A stretch of 22,781 nt of DNA from contig DATD01000012.1 of the NCBI GenBank assembly GCA_002504525.1, positions 1-22,781 on the forward strand, read 5' to 3'. Numbering within the stretch: the first letter of the stretch is position 1; every line of letters starts with the position of its first letter. A model generated the notes under the pieces. The model was not told the origin of the DNA. It did no database searches and saw nothing but the letters and a program-made list of their open reading frames with translations. The position numbers and the translations under genes are program-made. Positions 6,324 to 13,751 of this stretch are shown here, piece after piece. The stretch is from Methanomassiliicoccus sp. UBA345. Lineage in GTDB: Archaea > Thermoplasmatota > Thermoplasmata > Methanomassiliicoccales > Methanomassiliicoccaceae.

Positions 6324-7358
6324 CTACCTCTCTGCTCCCATCCACCCTCGTATCTTGTCCGGCATGTCGAGCAGGCGGACATCCTTGCTCTTCAGGAAGC
6401 CCATGGCGCTGTCGAGGACACTTATGAGGACGATGGCGGCGATCGTCACCGTCACTGCGATGCCCGGGATCATGTCCATGGTGCCGGCCGAGACCTCGAA
6501 GACCTCCCCCATGCGGGTGAAGAGCCCTGGATTCCACAGGCTGCGGTCGGTCAGCGCCAGGCAAGCTACGAAGGCTATCGCCAGGTTGAACAGCATGTTG
6601 GCGACCGCCAGCGGCATGGTCCACTTGCCGGCCACGATCTTGTAGACCGAAAGGCCGAACCCAATGACCGCCAGGGACAGCATCGCCGGCAAGTACGCTT
6701 CCAGCCGGGCGAGATCGAAGACAGGGATGACATTCCAGCCCTCGTTGGTCTGCTCCCACCAGCCGAACAGCTCGGGCTTGAACACGATGATGGAGATGAA
6801 CGCGACGGTGAAGATGATGGAGAATATCTCCTCGGCGCGATCGATCCTGTTCTTGGAACTCTGGACTGCCGGCGGGAGATCGTCCACTGACCATTCTTTT
6901 TTGTTGAACGGCAAGCTCCCTTCATCCACGCCCGCCCACTCCATTATGGCGAAGACCAGCGTGACCCATACGAAGGAGTGCACAACGCCTTGGACGGCTC
7001 CCGAGATGAAGGCGACGATGTAGTCGAGATAGCTTCCGCCGGAAGGTTCCAGCGCGACCCCGGCGAGGCCCAGGAAGGCCAGGACTATCGGGGCGATGCA
7101 TAGGACGATCTTCAGCACGTCGACGTAGGCGTCATACATGGCCGGTCCGATGAGGTACCTCTTCGACGGCCTGTACTCGTTGGCTAGGGCCACAGGGTTC
7201 CCCATCTTCTCGAGGACCGCGCGCACGTCCTTTTCCGTCGCGTCATCGGGCAGCATGTCCTCGATATTGCCGCGCAGCTCGCTCGCGACGTCGTCCCTCG
7301 TGCTCTCCGGCAGTCGTTCGGTGACGGCCTGGACATAACGATCAATCAGTTCCATCAT
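6324..7358 (-). CDS. HAAS/DUF1700-like N-terminal domain with polytopic membrane domain
   Basis: The product is 344 aa, starting at the first of two ATG codons (7358) after GGAGGGGA. Residues about 1-65 (MMELIDRYVQAVTERLP ... VRAVLEKMGNPVALANEY) match the helical HAAS-type module that accompanies PadR regulators: an amphipathic start, the RxDVxxELRxxIED-like helix and the G-x-P-xxLAxxY end. The remainder has about seven hydrophobic segments (near 78-100, 108-122, 125-145, 181-198, 225-245, 250-275, 295-318) and a soluble loop between. It overlaps the PadR gene by 17 nt, so the two are co-translated. In related pairs the membrane protein is the PadR target and responds to envelope stress or drugs; that role is inferred. 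The final 25 residues are basic. Confidence 0.8.
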   Translation of the reverse strand: MMELIDRYVQAVTERLPESTRDDVASELRGNIEDMLPDDATEKDVRAVLEKMGNPVALANEYRPSKRYLIGPAMYDAYVDVLKIVLCIAPIVLAFLGLAGVALEPSGGSYLDYIVAFISGAVQGVVHSFVWVTLVFAIMEWAGVDEGSLPFNKKEWSVDDLPPAVQSSKNRIDRAEEIFSIIFTVAFISIIVFKPELFGWWEQTNEGWNVIPVFDLARLEAYLPAMLSLAVIGFGLSVYKIVAGKWTMPLAVANMLFNLAIAFVACLALTDRSLWNPGLFTRMGEVFEVSAGTMDMIPGIAVTVTIAAIVLISVLDSAMGFLKSKDVRLLDMPDKIRGWMGAER

Positions 7359-7701
7359 TCTCCCCTCCTATCAGAACATTGAGCTTCCTGGATAGGTTCA
7401 GCCACTCCTCCTTCAAGCGCTCGTACACTTCATTTCCCTCCTCGCTAAGCTCATAATATTTCCTCGGGCGGCTCTCCGATGTGTCCCACCGGCTGACCAG
7501 CAGGTTCTGCTTCTCCAGCCTGCGGAGCAGGGGGTACAGCGTCCCCGGCTCGATCACGGCGTCCTTCTCCTCGAGCTTCTGTGCCAGCGAGTAGCCGTAC
7601 TCCGGATGCCCCATCTGACTGAGGACCGACAGGACCAGGGTCCCGCGCCTGAGCTCGACGACCAGCGAATCGACCAGTTCTTCCGTGGACCCCGTTGCCA
7701 T
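7342..7701 (-). CDS. PadR family transcriptional regulator
   Basis: The product is 119 aa from the ATG at 7701. The frame is open to 7746, but that region contains the operator and the predicted transcript start, so the earlier start is unlikely; a GTG one codon upstream is an alternative. The winged helix shows PadR features: LRRGTLVLSVLSQM, GYSLAQKLEE, then PGTLYPLLRRLEKQNLLVSRW and PRKYYELSEEG in the wing, with a closing dimerisation helix. PadR proteins repress a neighbouring gene until a ligand or stress is sensed. The overlapping HAAS-membrane gene is the obvious target, and the palindrome at 7724-7744 is the obvious binding site, giving autoregulation. Confidence 0.9.
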   Translation of the reverse strand: MATGSTEELVDSLVVELRRGTLVLSVLSQMGHPEYGYSLAQKLEEKDAVIEPGTLYPLLRRLEKQNLLVSRWDTSESRPRKYYELSEEGNEVYERLKEEWLNLSRKLNVLIGGENDGTD

Positions 7702-7723
7702 CACCTCATGCTCCGTATTTACT

Positions 7724-7744
7724 GTACGATATACAGTATCGTAC
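7724..7744. promoter_or_regulatory. Palindromic operator of the padR operon
   Basis: GTACGATA and TATCGTAC form perfect 8-bp arms around TACAG. The site lies between the TATA box (7753-7765) and the start codon and covers the predicted transcript start near 7732. Binding there would block initiation. A further TACTGTA/TACAGTA echo overlaps it. Confidence 0.75.
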
Positions 7745-7752
7745 ATACTACA

Positions 7753-7765
7753 ATATTATAAAAAC
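7753..7765 (-). promoter_or_regulatory. TATA box of the padR operon
   Basis: Minus-strand TTTTTATAATATT, about 25 nt before the operator centre. It predicts a leader of about 30 nt to the ATG at 7701. Confidence 0.6.
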
Positions 7766-7893
7766 TTAATGTTATGCGGCTGCGTCAAGTGATGAGCATT
7801 TCGCCTGAGTCCGCTCATCTCCATTCTAAAACGACAGCTGTCAATGCGACCAGTCCTACCCCAGATCACCTGCGCCTGAGGCCGCAATGGACA

Positions 7894-8559
7894 TCACTGC
7901 GTCATACCAGGCTCCGCCGGGGCCAGTCGGTCGATGAGCCTTGAGACCTCATCGATAGCTATGGCCCCCTGGGACGTTAGGGAATACAGATGGCTCTTCT
8001 TATCGTATTGAATGAGCGCTGCCTTCAACAAGGTCCTCAGATGGAACTGGAGATGCCCCTTCTGCAGCCCCATCCCCTTACTGAGGCCGGCCAGGCTGTC
8101 GCTCTCATCGGACAGGCGCAGCAGCAGGTCGATCCTCCTGGCGTTGGCCAGCGGGCTCAGCGTGTTCTCGACCAGCTCGGGCGAGAGGCTGCTTTTACGC
8201 CCGGTCAGGAGACTGTTGTGACGCGCTGGGCCGTCGACCTGCCGGGAGAGGTTGTTCGAAGTGATGAAGTAGTCTCGCATCTGCTCGAGCAGTTCGGAGG
8301 CAAAGGTCCGATCAGGAGCGGCCATGGAGGGTCGGTCGAGTGAGCCGCCTAGTTCGTCGAGAAGAAGTGACGCCGTCTCCGTTCCGTCCTGCTGGTAGGA
8401 ATCAATGACCCTGACGATCAGTTCGGCCAATCGATTCTTGAGCTCACTCCCTTCATCGATGTCAGCCATACCTCTTTTCGCGAAGTGACGCTCTATCCTC
8501 TCGATCAGGATCGTCCTGATCTGTTCGCCGAACACCATGCGGTAATCATCATGCCTCAA
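7894..8559 (-). CDS. Winged-helix transcriptional regulator with helical N-terminus
   Basis: From TTG 8559 the product is 221 aa. Residues about 130-205 form an ArsR-like winged helix: LSPLANARRIDLLLRLSD, then AGLSKGMGLQKGHLQFHLRTLLKAALI as the helix-turn-helix, then YSLTSQGAIAI as the wing. The N-terminal 120 residues are helical and may sense a signal. The reading frame continues upstream of the TTG for 26 more codons to ATC at 8637. It encodes a heptad-rich stretch (NEDIDKQLEALLSEVRQL) with GGTGAGG just before the ATC, yet contains no ATG, GTG or TTG. The true start may therefore be non-canonical. The gene is divergent from the DUF1638 gene, with inverted repeats between them, suggesting that it controls itself and that neighbour. 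Regulators of this general build are common in methanogens. Confidence 0.8.
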   Translation of the reverse strand: MRHDDYRMVFGEQIRTILIERIERHFAKRGMADIDEGSELKNRLAELIVRVIDSYQQDGTETASLLLDELGGSLDRPSMAAPDRTFASELLEQMRDYFITSNNLSRQVDGPARHNSLLTGRKSSLSPELVENTLSPLANARRIDLLLRLSDESDSLAGLSKGMGLQKGHLQFHLRTLLKAALIQYDKKSHLYSLTSQGAIAIDEVSRLIDRLAPAEPGMTQ

Positions 8560-8646
8560 TCGTACGACCGAGCTGCTGAGCTGCCTTACCTCGCTTAGAA
8601 GGGCCTCTAGCTGCTTGTCAATATCTTCGTTCGAGATGGCCTCACC

Positions 8647-8673
8647 GTAATAGTAAGTTATTACGTCGTAATA
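8647..8673. promoter_or_regulatory. Overlapping inverted repeats, likely operator
   Basis: TATTACG-T-CGTAATA (8659-8673) is a perfect palindrome with one central base. Its left half also pairs with GTAATA at 8647-8652 across a 6-nt spacer. Another copy of CGTAATA lies at 8710-8717 near the DUF1638 gene start. The sites sit just downstream of the minus-strand TATA-like AATACATAAATATT (about 8671-8685), so a bound protein would cover the regulator's transcript start. Confidence 0.65.
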
Positions 8674-8749
8674 TTTATGTATTTTTCACACTCTTGTGGA
8701 CGTGCTCCGGACGTAATAGGATGAACGACGGGAGCGGCCGAGTGATGGC

Positions 8750-9430
8750 ATGAGGATAGGCGTCATAGCATGCGAGACCTTCGAAAGAGGCCTTGAACAA
8801 CTGATCGGGGATGATCGAGACATCATTCACAAGGAGTACCTTGAGTTCGGCCTTCACGAATATCCTGAAGAGCTGAAGAAGGCGGTGATCGAGAAGGTCA
8901 ATGCCCTAGAGGGAAAGGTCGACGCGGTCCTGCTTGGCTACGGCATATGCAATTCGCTCAGGGAAGTGACCGACGAGATGAAGGTGCCCACCGTCCGTTT
9001 GGACGCGGACGATTGCATCGGAGTGCTCATAACGCCCGCTGAATACGAAATAGAGCGGAAGAAGTGTGCCGGGACCATGTACCATACTCCTTACTTTGCG
9101 AGGATGAACCGGGAATGGTTCGAGAAGGAGATGAGGAGGAAGATGCCCAACTATGAGGAGGTGGGCATCGACATCGATTGGTATCTCAACGCGATGTTCA
9201 ACGGATACTCCAGGGTCCTGTTCATCGACGACCACTTGGGGAACGAGCAGGAGTGCATGGACCTATCCAAGCAGTTCGCGGATGAACTGAACCTCAGATG
9301 GGAATGCCGGGAAGGGACTTTGTCGATGCTGGCAAAGGGGATCGAAAGGACCAAGGAGCTCGCGGAGGCCATGAAGAAGGGCGATGGCCCACGCCAGCCC
9401 CCAGGGGCCTCGGCGCAGGAAGGCTGCTGA
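8750..9430 (+). CDS. DUF1638 family protein
   Basis: The product is 226 aa, ATG at 8750, with GAGTGATGG just upstream. The sequence matches DUF1638: MRIGVIACETF start, the VDAVLLGYGICNS motif (about 58-70), LDADDCIGVLI (about 84-94), and a VLFIDDHLGNEQE segment (about 162-174). Members occur mainly in methanogens and anaerobic bacteria, often beside corrinoid methyltransferase genes, and conserved Cys residues (here C8, C67, C88) suggest metal or corrinoid binding; the function is not established. Here no methyltransferase is next to it. It is divergent from a winged-helix regulator. The last 20 residues (GPRQPPGASAQ) look disordered. Confidence 0.85.
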   Translation: MRIGVIACETFERGLEQLIGDDRDIIHKEYLEFGLHEYPEELKKAVIEKVNALEGKVDAVLLGYGICNSLREVTDEMKVPTVRLDADDCIGVLITPAEYEIERKKCAGTMYHTPYFARMNREWFEKEMRRKMPNYEEVGIDIDWYLNAMFNGYSRVLFIDDHLGNEQECMDLSKQFADELNLRWECREGTLSMLAKGIERTKELAEAMKKGDGPRQPPGASAQEGC

Positions 9431-9446
9431 CAGCATCTGACAGCAT
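9427..9446. repeat. Tandem 10-bp duplication at a stop codon
   Basis: CTGACAGCAT occurs twice in direct succession. The first copy contains the TGA stop (9428-9430) of the DUF1638 gene. It looks like a recent slippage duplication. Confidence 0.8.
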
Positions 9447-9549
9447 CAACGCAAGTTCGAGTCCGACCGAGGATCGGTATATGCGATCGCCAGGAGGTGC
9501 AATACTGTTCTCCCAAGCCTAATTAATCCTGCAGGCGTTCCTAACCTTC

Positions 9550-10125
9550 ATGACCTTGGACGAAGCCTTCGTCCGCCAGGCCTCGCTGGCCACCGACCGG
9601 CTGCTCGTTCGCCCGGTCCGGGAGGACGACGCCGAGGCGCTCTTCGCTGTCCGCTCCGACCCACGCGTATCGGAGCGGTATGGACAGGAGCCGAACCGAT
9701 CGGTGGACGATACCGCCCGATGGATACGGAACGCCCTTGATGGCCTCTCACGGCGGGAGTCGATGGCCTGGGCGCTCGCCCTTGACGACGATACCGTCAT
9801 CGGCGAGTGCTGCCTGTGGAACTTTGGCCAAGGCCATCAGTGCGCCGAGATCGGCTACGAACTGCATTCTTCGTACTGGCGACGGGGGCTCATGACCGAG
9901 GCGCTGTCGGCCGTCCTTGCATACGGCTTCGGCGAGATGAAGCTGCATCGGATCGAGGCGAACCCGCTGGCATCGAACACCGCATCCCAGCGCCTGCTGT
10001 TGCGGCTTGGCTTCAACCTCGAAGGGACGTTGCGAGAGCGCATCCCCTTCCGGGGAGGGTTCGAGGACCAGCTCTACTACGGGCTGCTGCGCGATGAGTG
10101 GATGCGCCTGTCAGAGGGCCGCTGA
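9550..10125 (+). CDS. GNAT family acetyltransferase, RimJ/RimL type
   Basis: The product is 191 aa. ATG at 9550 lies about 27 nt after an A/T element (CTAATTAATCC, about 9520-9530), which fits a leaderless transcript. The order of motifs is that of RimJ/RimL-like GNATs: LATDRLLVRPVREDDAEALF at the N-terminus, IGECCLWNF, then IGYELHSSYWRRGLMTEAL as the acetyl-CoA binding motif A (R-R-G-L-M form), HRIEANPLASNTASQRLLLRLGF, and EGTLRERIPFRGGFEDQLYYGLL at the end. These enzymes acetylate protein N-termini or small amines; the substrate cannot be told from sequence. It stands alone, convergent with the ABC transporter genes. Confidence 0.9.
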   Translation: MTLDEAFVRQASLATDRLLVRPVREDDAEALFAVRSDPRVSERYGQEPNRSVDDTARWIRNALDGLSRRESMAWALALDDDTVIGECCLWNFGQGHQCAEIGYELHSSYWRRGLMTEALSAVLAYGFGEMKLHRIEANPLASNTASQRLLLRLGFNLEGTLRERIPFRGGFEDQLYYGLLRDEWMRLSEGR

Positions 10126-10161
10126 TCTGCTGCTCAGCATCGCGCTGACCCAGCCAGGCGA

Positions 10162-10902
10162 TCACACGTCCCGCCATCTCGCCCTGCTGAACCCGACCCA
10201 TAGGAACACCGCGGTGAAGATGAGCAGCACCGCCCAGTCGAACCCGAACATCTCCGGCGATATCTGCGCCAGCCCTCCCATGTGCTGGGCGAGCTGCGCC
10301 GCGTAGGTCGTAGGCGACAAATATGCGAGAAATCGGAACGGCTCCGGTATGAGCGTGACGGGATAGTACACCGGGGCGAGGGCGGTGAACAGGACCGTGA
10401 TCAGCCGGCTGAAGGCGAAGCTCTGCACGATGTCGGTGGAGATAGTGGCGAAGGCGAAGCTCAACGCGACGGATGAGAGGAAGACCATCAGCAAGACCAC
10501 GACGATCCCGACCACCTGGAGGAAGGGGACGTTGATGGTCAGCGCGAACAATATCGTGAGGATGATGAGGGCCGGCGAAGAGTACACGATCTCGGACAGC
10601 GCCATTCCGCCCACGTACGCGGACGGCCTGGTAGGAGAGCCGACCACTATCTCCTGGAGCTTGAAATCGTTCTTCAGGTGAGAGAGGTCCGCCTGCAGGG
10701 AGACCCCGCTCTGGAACATCGACATTATGAGCCCTCCCAGGATCGCCTCGCCAAGCAGCGAGCCACCGCTGATCAGGAAGATCAGCACGAGGAACGACAG
10801 CGGCGAGAGGACAGTGTTGAGCAGCACCACCGGGTAGTTCTTCATCTCATAGATGGCGTTGACAAGCACGGATGCCAGCATCTGATTCCAGACCCGGATC
10901 AC
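10162..10902 (-). CDS. ABC-2 type transporter permease
   Basis: The product is 246 aa with six hydrophobic segments (about 27-47, 53-65, 100-125, 129-155, 165-190, 220-238) and an N-terminal cytoplasmic helix. Features of ABC-2 exporters are the FKLQEIVVGSPTRPSAYVGG coupling stretch (about 80-99) and the PVYYPVTLIPEPFRFLAYLSPTTY signature (about 185-208). It overlaps the ATPase gene by 4 nt (ATGA type), so the two make one exporter. The substrate is unknown; homologues export drugs, polysaccharides or lipids. No regulator gene is attached, and the closest unlinked one is the winged-helix protein 2 kb away. Confidence 0.88.
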   Translation of the reverse strand: MIRVWNQMLASVLVNAIYEMKNYPVVLLNTVLSPLSFLVLIFLISGGSLLGEAILGGLIMSMFQSGVSLQADLSHLKNDFKLQEIVVGSPTRPSAYVGGMALSEIVYSSPALIILTILFALTINVPFLQVVGIVVVLLMVFLSSVALSFAFATISTDIVQSFAFSRLITVLFTALAPVYYPVTLIPEPFRFLAYLSPTTYAAQLAQHMGGLAQISPEMFGFDWAVLLIFTAVFLWVGFSRARWRDV

Positions 10903-11825
10903 TGTTCCTGGCCCCCCTTTTCGTCATGATCGATGTCTTCTCCTGCGATGTGATAGAATATGTCATCCAGGGTCACGGGGTTGATCGAGAACCGAACGTC
11001 CTTACCGATGAAACGCTCGGAGAGGCGCACGGCCTCCTCCCGGGTGGTGATCATCTGCACCCTGCCGTCCCTCCCTTTCAGCACCCTGCCCTCTATTTCG
11101 GGCAGGTCGTTGCCGCTGGACACCCTCACGCTGTATTGATACCTCAGACTGGCCCTTAGCTCGTCCATGTTCCCGAGCGCCAGAAGGGAGCCGTCCTCGA
11201 ATATGCCGATCCGGTCGGCCACCATCTCCGCCTCCTCCAGGTAGTGGGTGGTGAGGAACACGAACCGGTCCCTGCTCAGTTTGGCAAGCAGGTCCCATAC
11301 CACCTGCCGCGATATGGGGTCCAGGCCTGTGGTCGGCTCGTCCAGGAAGATCAGCTCGGCATCGGACGCCATGACCATGGCCAGCATGGACTTGCGCTTC
11401 ATGCCTCCCGAGAGCTTATGGTTAAGCCTGTCGGAAACGTCCTCCAGGCCGACCAGGGCCAACGCCTCTTCCGCCTTCCGCCGGGAGGTCCGATAGTCCT
11501 CTCCCCTCCACATGAGGTACGACGATATGGTCTGCAGGGGAGTCAACCACGGCAAGGGCCTTCCCTCCTGAGGAACGACGGCCATTCTCTTCCTCAGCTC
11601 ATCGGCGTCCTTCATGACGTCGAGGCCGTCGATCGTGGCCGTTCCGGCGCTTGGTTCCAGAAGCGTGGCGAGGATGCGGATGAGGGTCGTCTTTCCCGCC
11701 CCGTTGCGCCCAATGATGGAGAACGTTCCCTTCGTCGGCACGGAGAAGTTGATCGAGGAAAGCGCACGCTTGCCGGTGCCATAGACCTTGCCAATGTCCG
11801 TACAGATCAATTCTCCAGGGCTCAT
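10899..11825 (-). CDS. ABC transporter ATP-binding protein
   Basis: The product is 308 aa; ATG at 11825 follows GGGTG by seven nt. All ATPase motifs are present: Walker A GRNGAGKT (39-46), Q-loop VVPQEGRPLPWLT (about 88-100), signature LSGGM (about 139), Walker B LIFLDEPTTGLD and the H-loop TTHYLEEAE. A C-terminal extension of about 80 residues (from about 225) matches the DUF4162-like tail of drug- and Na+-exporter ATPases. Together with the overlapping permease it forms an exporter. A TATA-like AGTTATAGATAC (minus strand, about 11879-11890) gives a leader of roughly 30 nt. Confidence 0.92.
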   Translation of the reverse strand: MSPGELICTDIGKVYGTGKRALSSINFSVPTKGTFSIIGRNGAGKTTLIRILATLLEPSAGTATIDGLDVMKDADELRKRMAVVPQEGRPLPWLTPLQTISSYLMWRGEDYRTSRRKAEEALALVGLEDVSDRLNHKLSGGMKRKSMLAMVMASDAELIFLDEPTTGLDPISRQVVWDLLAKLSRDRFVFLTTHYLEEAEMVADRIGIFEDGSLLALGNMDELRASLRYQYSVRVSSGNDLPEIEGRVLKGRDGRVQMITTREEAVRLSERFIGKDVRFSINPVTLDDIFYHIAGEDIDHDEKGGQEQ

Positions 11826-11878
11826 TGGAACGCACCCTTGTCACCCATGCGTCCAGGATCGGACGCCTAGGGGCCCCT

Positions 11879-11890
11879 GTATCTATAACT
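11879..11890 (-). promoter_or_regulatory. TATA box of the ABC exporter operon
   Basis: AGTTATAGATAC on the minus strand, about 55 nt before the ATPase start codon. Confidence 0.45.
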
Positions 11891-12254
11891 GCCCTGGATA
11901 AGAAAGTGTTCCCATCCATTGCATGGTCGTTTGGAAGCGGGCTGCCCTCGAGGCCTTGGTAACAGCAGCAGCGCCATGCTGGCCAAAGGGCGCGGCTCCG
12001 GGCCCGTCCGGTGCCGACAGCGAACATGCGCACCTGAGGATGCATCGGACCTCGCCATATTATATTATAATGCCCTGACGATTAACCGTCCAGACATCTG
12101 ACCGTCGGGGGAGGCCGAGGCCCGTGGCAAACCGACGAGCGCCCGCGCTCGTCAAAGGGTCCGGGACGTCAACTGGCACGAGCGCCATGTTCCCGGGAAG
12201 GGCCTTCCTGACCGCGGTCATTTCGCTGAACGCCCGTCCCGAAGAGTGAGCTAA
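11891..12254. other. Intergenic stretch with an isolated promoter and hairpin
   Basis: This gap holds no convincing gene. An unusually strong TATA-like run ATATTATATTATAA (12057-12070) is about 185 nt before the HEAT gene and could act in either direction. Downstream is GC-rich sequence with the perfect hairpin GACGAGCG-CCCG-CGCTCGTC (12134-12153). A short frame on the minus strand (12060-12266, 68 aa) has GC-rich third positions but overlaps the HEAT start and shows no motif. The stretch may contain a small RNA or a long leader of the HEAT gene. Confidence 0.35.
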
Positions 12255-12791
12255 ATGGTCCCTCATGAACTGGAGAAGCTGAACCTGGACGTCATTTCCG
12301 ACGATGCCGAGGTACGCCGGTCCGCGCTCAAGAGAATGGACGATCTCGCCCGGTCCAAGGACCTTGACACCACCGCCGTGCCGAGCCTGACGATCCTGCT
12401 AGGGTCGCCCGAGACAGAGGACCGCCGGCGGGCATCGAGGATCATGGCCAAGATGGCTCAGAACAAGGTCGAGGCGTTCTGGCCCTTCGATTCGCTGAAC
12501 GCCCTGACCGAGGACAAGGATCCCGAGGTAAGGGAGAACGCGGCATGGGCGCTGGGAGAGCTGGCATGCATGAGGGTCGGGGTGCAGTCGTCCATAGCGT
12601 TCCTGACCGAGCTGCTTCTGGACCGCGAAGCGATGGTCAGGGGGATGACGTCCTGGGCCCTGGGGCAGTTCGCCGACCGCCTCCACATGACCAGTCCGCT
12701 GGCGATGGAGCGCCTGGAGAGACTGGTCTATGACCGCAGCCCCTACGTCAGCAAGAGCGCCGCCTACGCCTTGGACATAATGAGGGGCTAA
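12255..12791 (+). CDS. HEAT-repeat protein
   Basis: The product is 178 aa; ATG at 12255 follows GAGTGAG. It is almost entirely helical and built of about four HEAT-like units. The clearest are DKDPEVRENAAWALGELA (about 89-106), DREAMVRGMTSWALGQFA (about 125-142) and DRSPYVSKSAAYALDIM (about 160-176). The conserved D-x-x-P/A-x-V-R-x-x-A-x-x-A-L pattern is that of HEAT/PBS-lyase repeats, which act as protein-binding scaffolds. The N-terminal repeats are more diverged. No catalytic motif is present and no partner gene is obvious. It ends 84 nt before aguB, which has its own TATA box, so the two are probably separate units. Confidence 0.88.
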   Translation: MVPHELEKLNLDVISDDAEVRRSALKRMDDLARSKDLDTTAVPSLTILLGSPETEDRRRASRIMAKMAQNKVEAFWPFDSLNALTEDKDPEVRENAAWALGELACMRVGVQSSIAFLTELLLDREAMVRGMTSWALGQFADRLHMTSPLAMERLERLVYDRSPYVSKSAAYALDIMRG

Positions 12792-12823
12792 CCTCCGGCT
12801 ATGCCTGGCAGGGGCCGAGAAAG

Positions 12824-12834
12824 GCTATAATAAG
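12824..12834 (+). promoter_or_regulatory. TATA box of the aguBA operon
   Basis: GCTATAATAAG lies about 47 nt upstream of the aguB ATG and predicts a leader of about 20 nt that carries the GGAGGGC ribosome site. Confidence 0.6.
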
Positions 12835-12875
12835 CAGACCCTCTATGGCGTGGAAGCACTCACGGAGGGCATCGC

Positions 12876-13751
12876 ATGAACAACAACAAGGTTGTCCTTG
12901 GTCTTGTCCAGATGGGCATGGATTCCGATCCGCGATCGAACCTGCGCAAGGCGGCCGCCATGGTCGAAGAGGCGGCTGGCAGGGGCGCGCAGATAGTTTG
13001 TCTTCCGGAGCTATTCGCCACTCGATACTTTCCTCAGTATGACATCGCGAGCGACGCCGAGAGGATGGACGTCCCGCACGACACGATCCCAGGTGCAATG
13101 TCAGATGCGCTCTCCGCCATGGCCAAGGAGAACGGCGTGGTGCTGGTGGGCGGATCGCTGTACGAGAGAGCGGGCGAGCGCTTCTTCAACACCGCCCTGG
13201 TGCACGGCGAGGACGGCGGCCTGCTGGGCAAGTACCGCAAGACCCACATCCCTCATGATGAGGATTTCTACGAACAGTCCTACTTCGACCGGGGCGACAC
13301 CGGGTTCCAGGTCGTCGACACGCCCCTCGGCCGCATTTCGCCGCTCATCTGCTTCGACCAATGGTTCCCTGAGGCGGCGAGGGCATGCGCCCTGGCCGGA
13401 GCGCAGATGCTCTTCTACCCTACGGCCATCGGCAGGGCGGACGGCATCGAGCAATGGGAGGGCGACTGGCAGCAGGCGTGGGAGAACGTCATGCGCGGAC
13501 ACGCCATCGCCAACAGCGTCGTGGTCGCTGCGGTGAACCGCGCGGGGCGGGAGGACGAGATGGAGTTCTGGGGAGGCAGCTTCGTCATAGACGCCTTCGG
13601 CAGGACCGTGGCCAGAGCCGGAGAGGGCGAGGAGATCGTCCTGGCCAAGGTGGATCTGGAGCATGGCCGCCTGATAAGGGAAGGATGGGGATTCTTCCGC
13701 AACCGCCGCCCCGAATGCTACGGACGAATAACGGAGAGAGGATCTATATGA
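12876..13751 (+). CDS. aguB: N-carbamoylputrescine amidase
   Basis: The product is 291 aa, normal length. ATG at 12876 has GGAGGGC seven nt upstream. It hydrolyses N-carbamoylputrescine to putrescine, CO2 and ammonia. The nitrilase-fold triad is complete: E45 (CLPELFATRYF), K122 (LLGKYRKTHIP) and C159 (PLICFDQWFPEAAR). The block HDEDFYEQSYFDRGD after the catalytic Lys and the EQWEGDWQQAWENVMRGHA segment are characteristic of the N-carbamoylputrescine branch rather than other nitrilases. Its stop overlaps the aguA start by ATGA, and AguA makes its substrate. The pair is better known in plants and bacteria. Confidence 0.95.
   Translation: MNNNKVVLGLVQMGMDSDPRSNLRKAAAMVEEAAGRGAQIVCLPELFATRYFPQYDIASDAERMDVPHDTIPGAMSDALSAMAKENGVVLVGGSLYERAGERFFNTALVHGEDGGLLGKYRKTHIPHDEDFYEQSYFDRGDTGFQVVDTPLGRISPLICFDQWFPEAARACALAGAQMLFYPTAIGRADGIEQWEGDWQQAWENVMRGHAIANSVVVAAVNRAGREDEMEFWGGSFVIDAFGRTVARAGEGEEIVLAKVDLEHGRLIREGWGFFRNRRPECYGRITERGSI

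Noticed and set aside
6208..6894. A 228-codon minus-strand frame overlapping the HAAS-membrane gene
   Set aside because: It is out of frame with the membrane protein, is rich in Arg/His/Gly and has no hydrophobic segments; a shadow of the real gene.
12060..12266. A 68-codon minus-strand frame in the gap before the HEAT gene
   Set aside because: Third positions are fairly GC-rich, but it overlaps the HEAT start, has no visible promoter or ribosome site and no motif; kept only as a remark in the intergenic entry.
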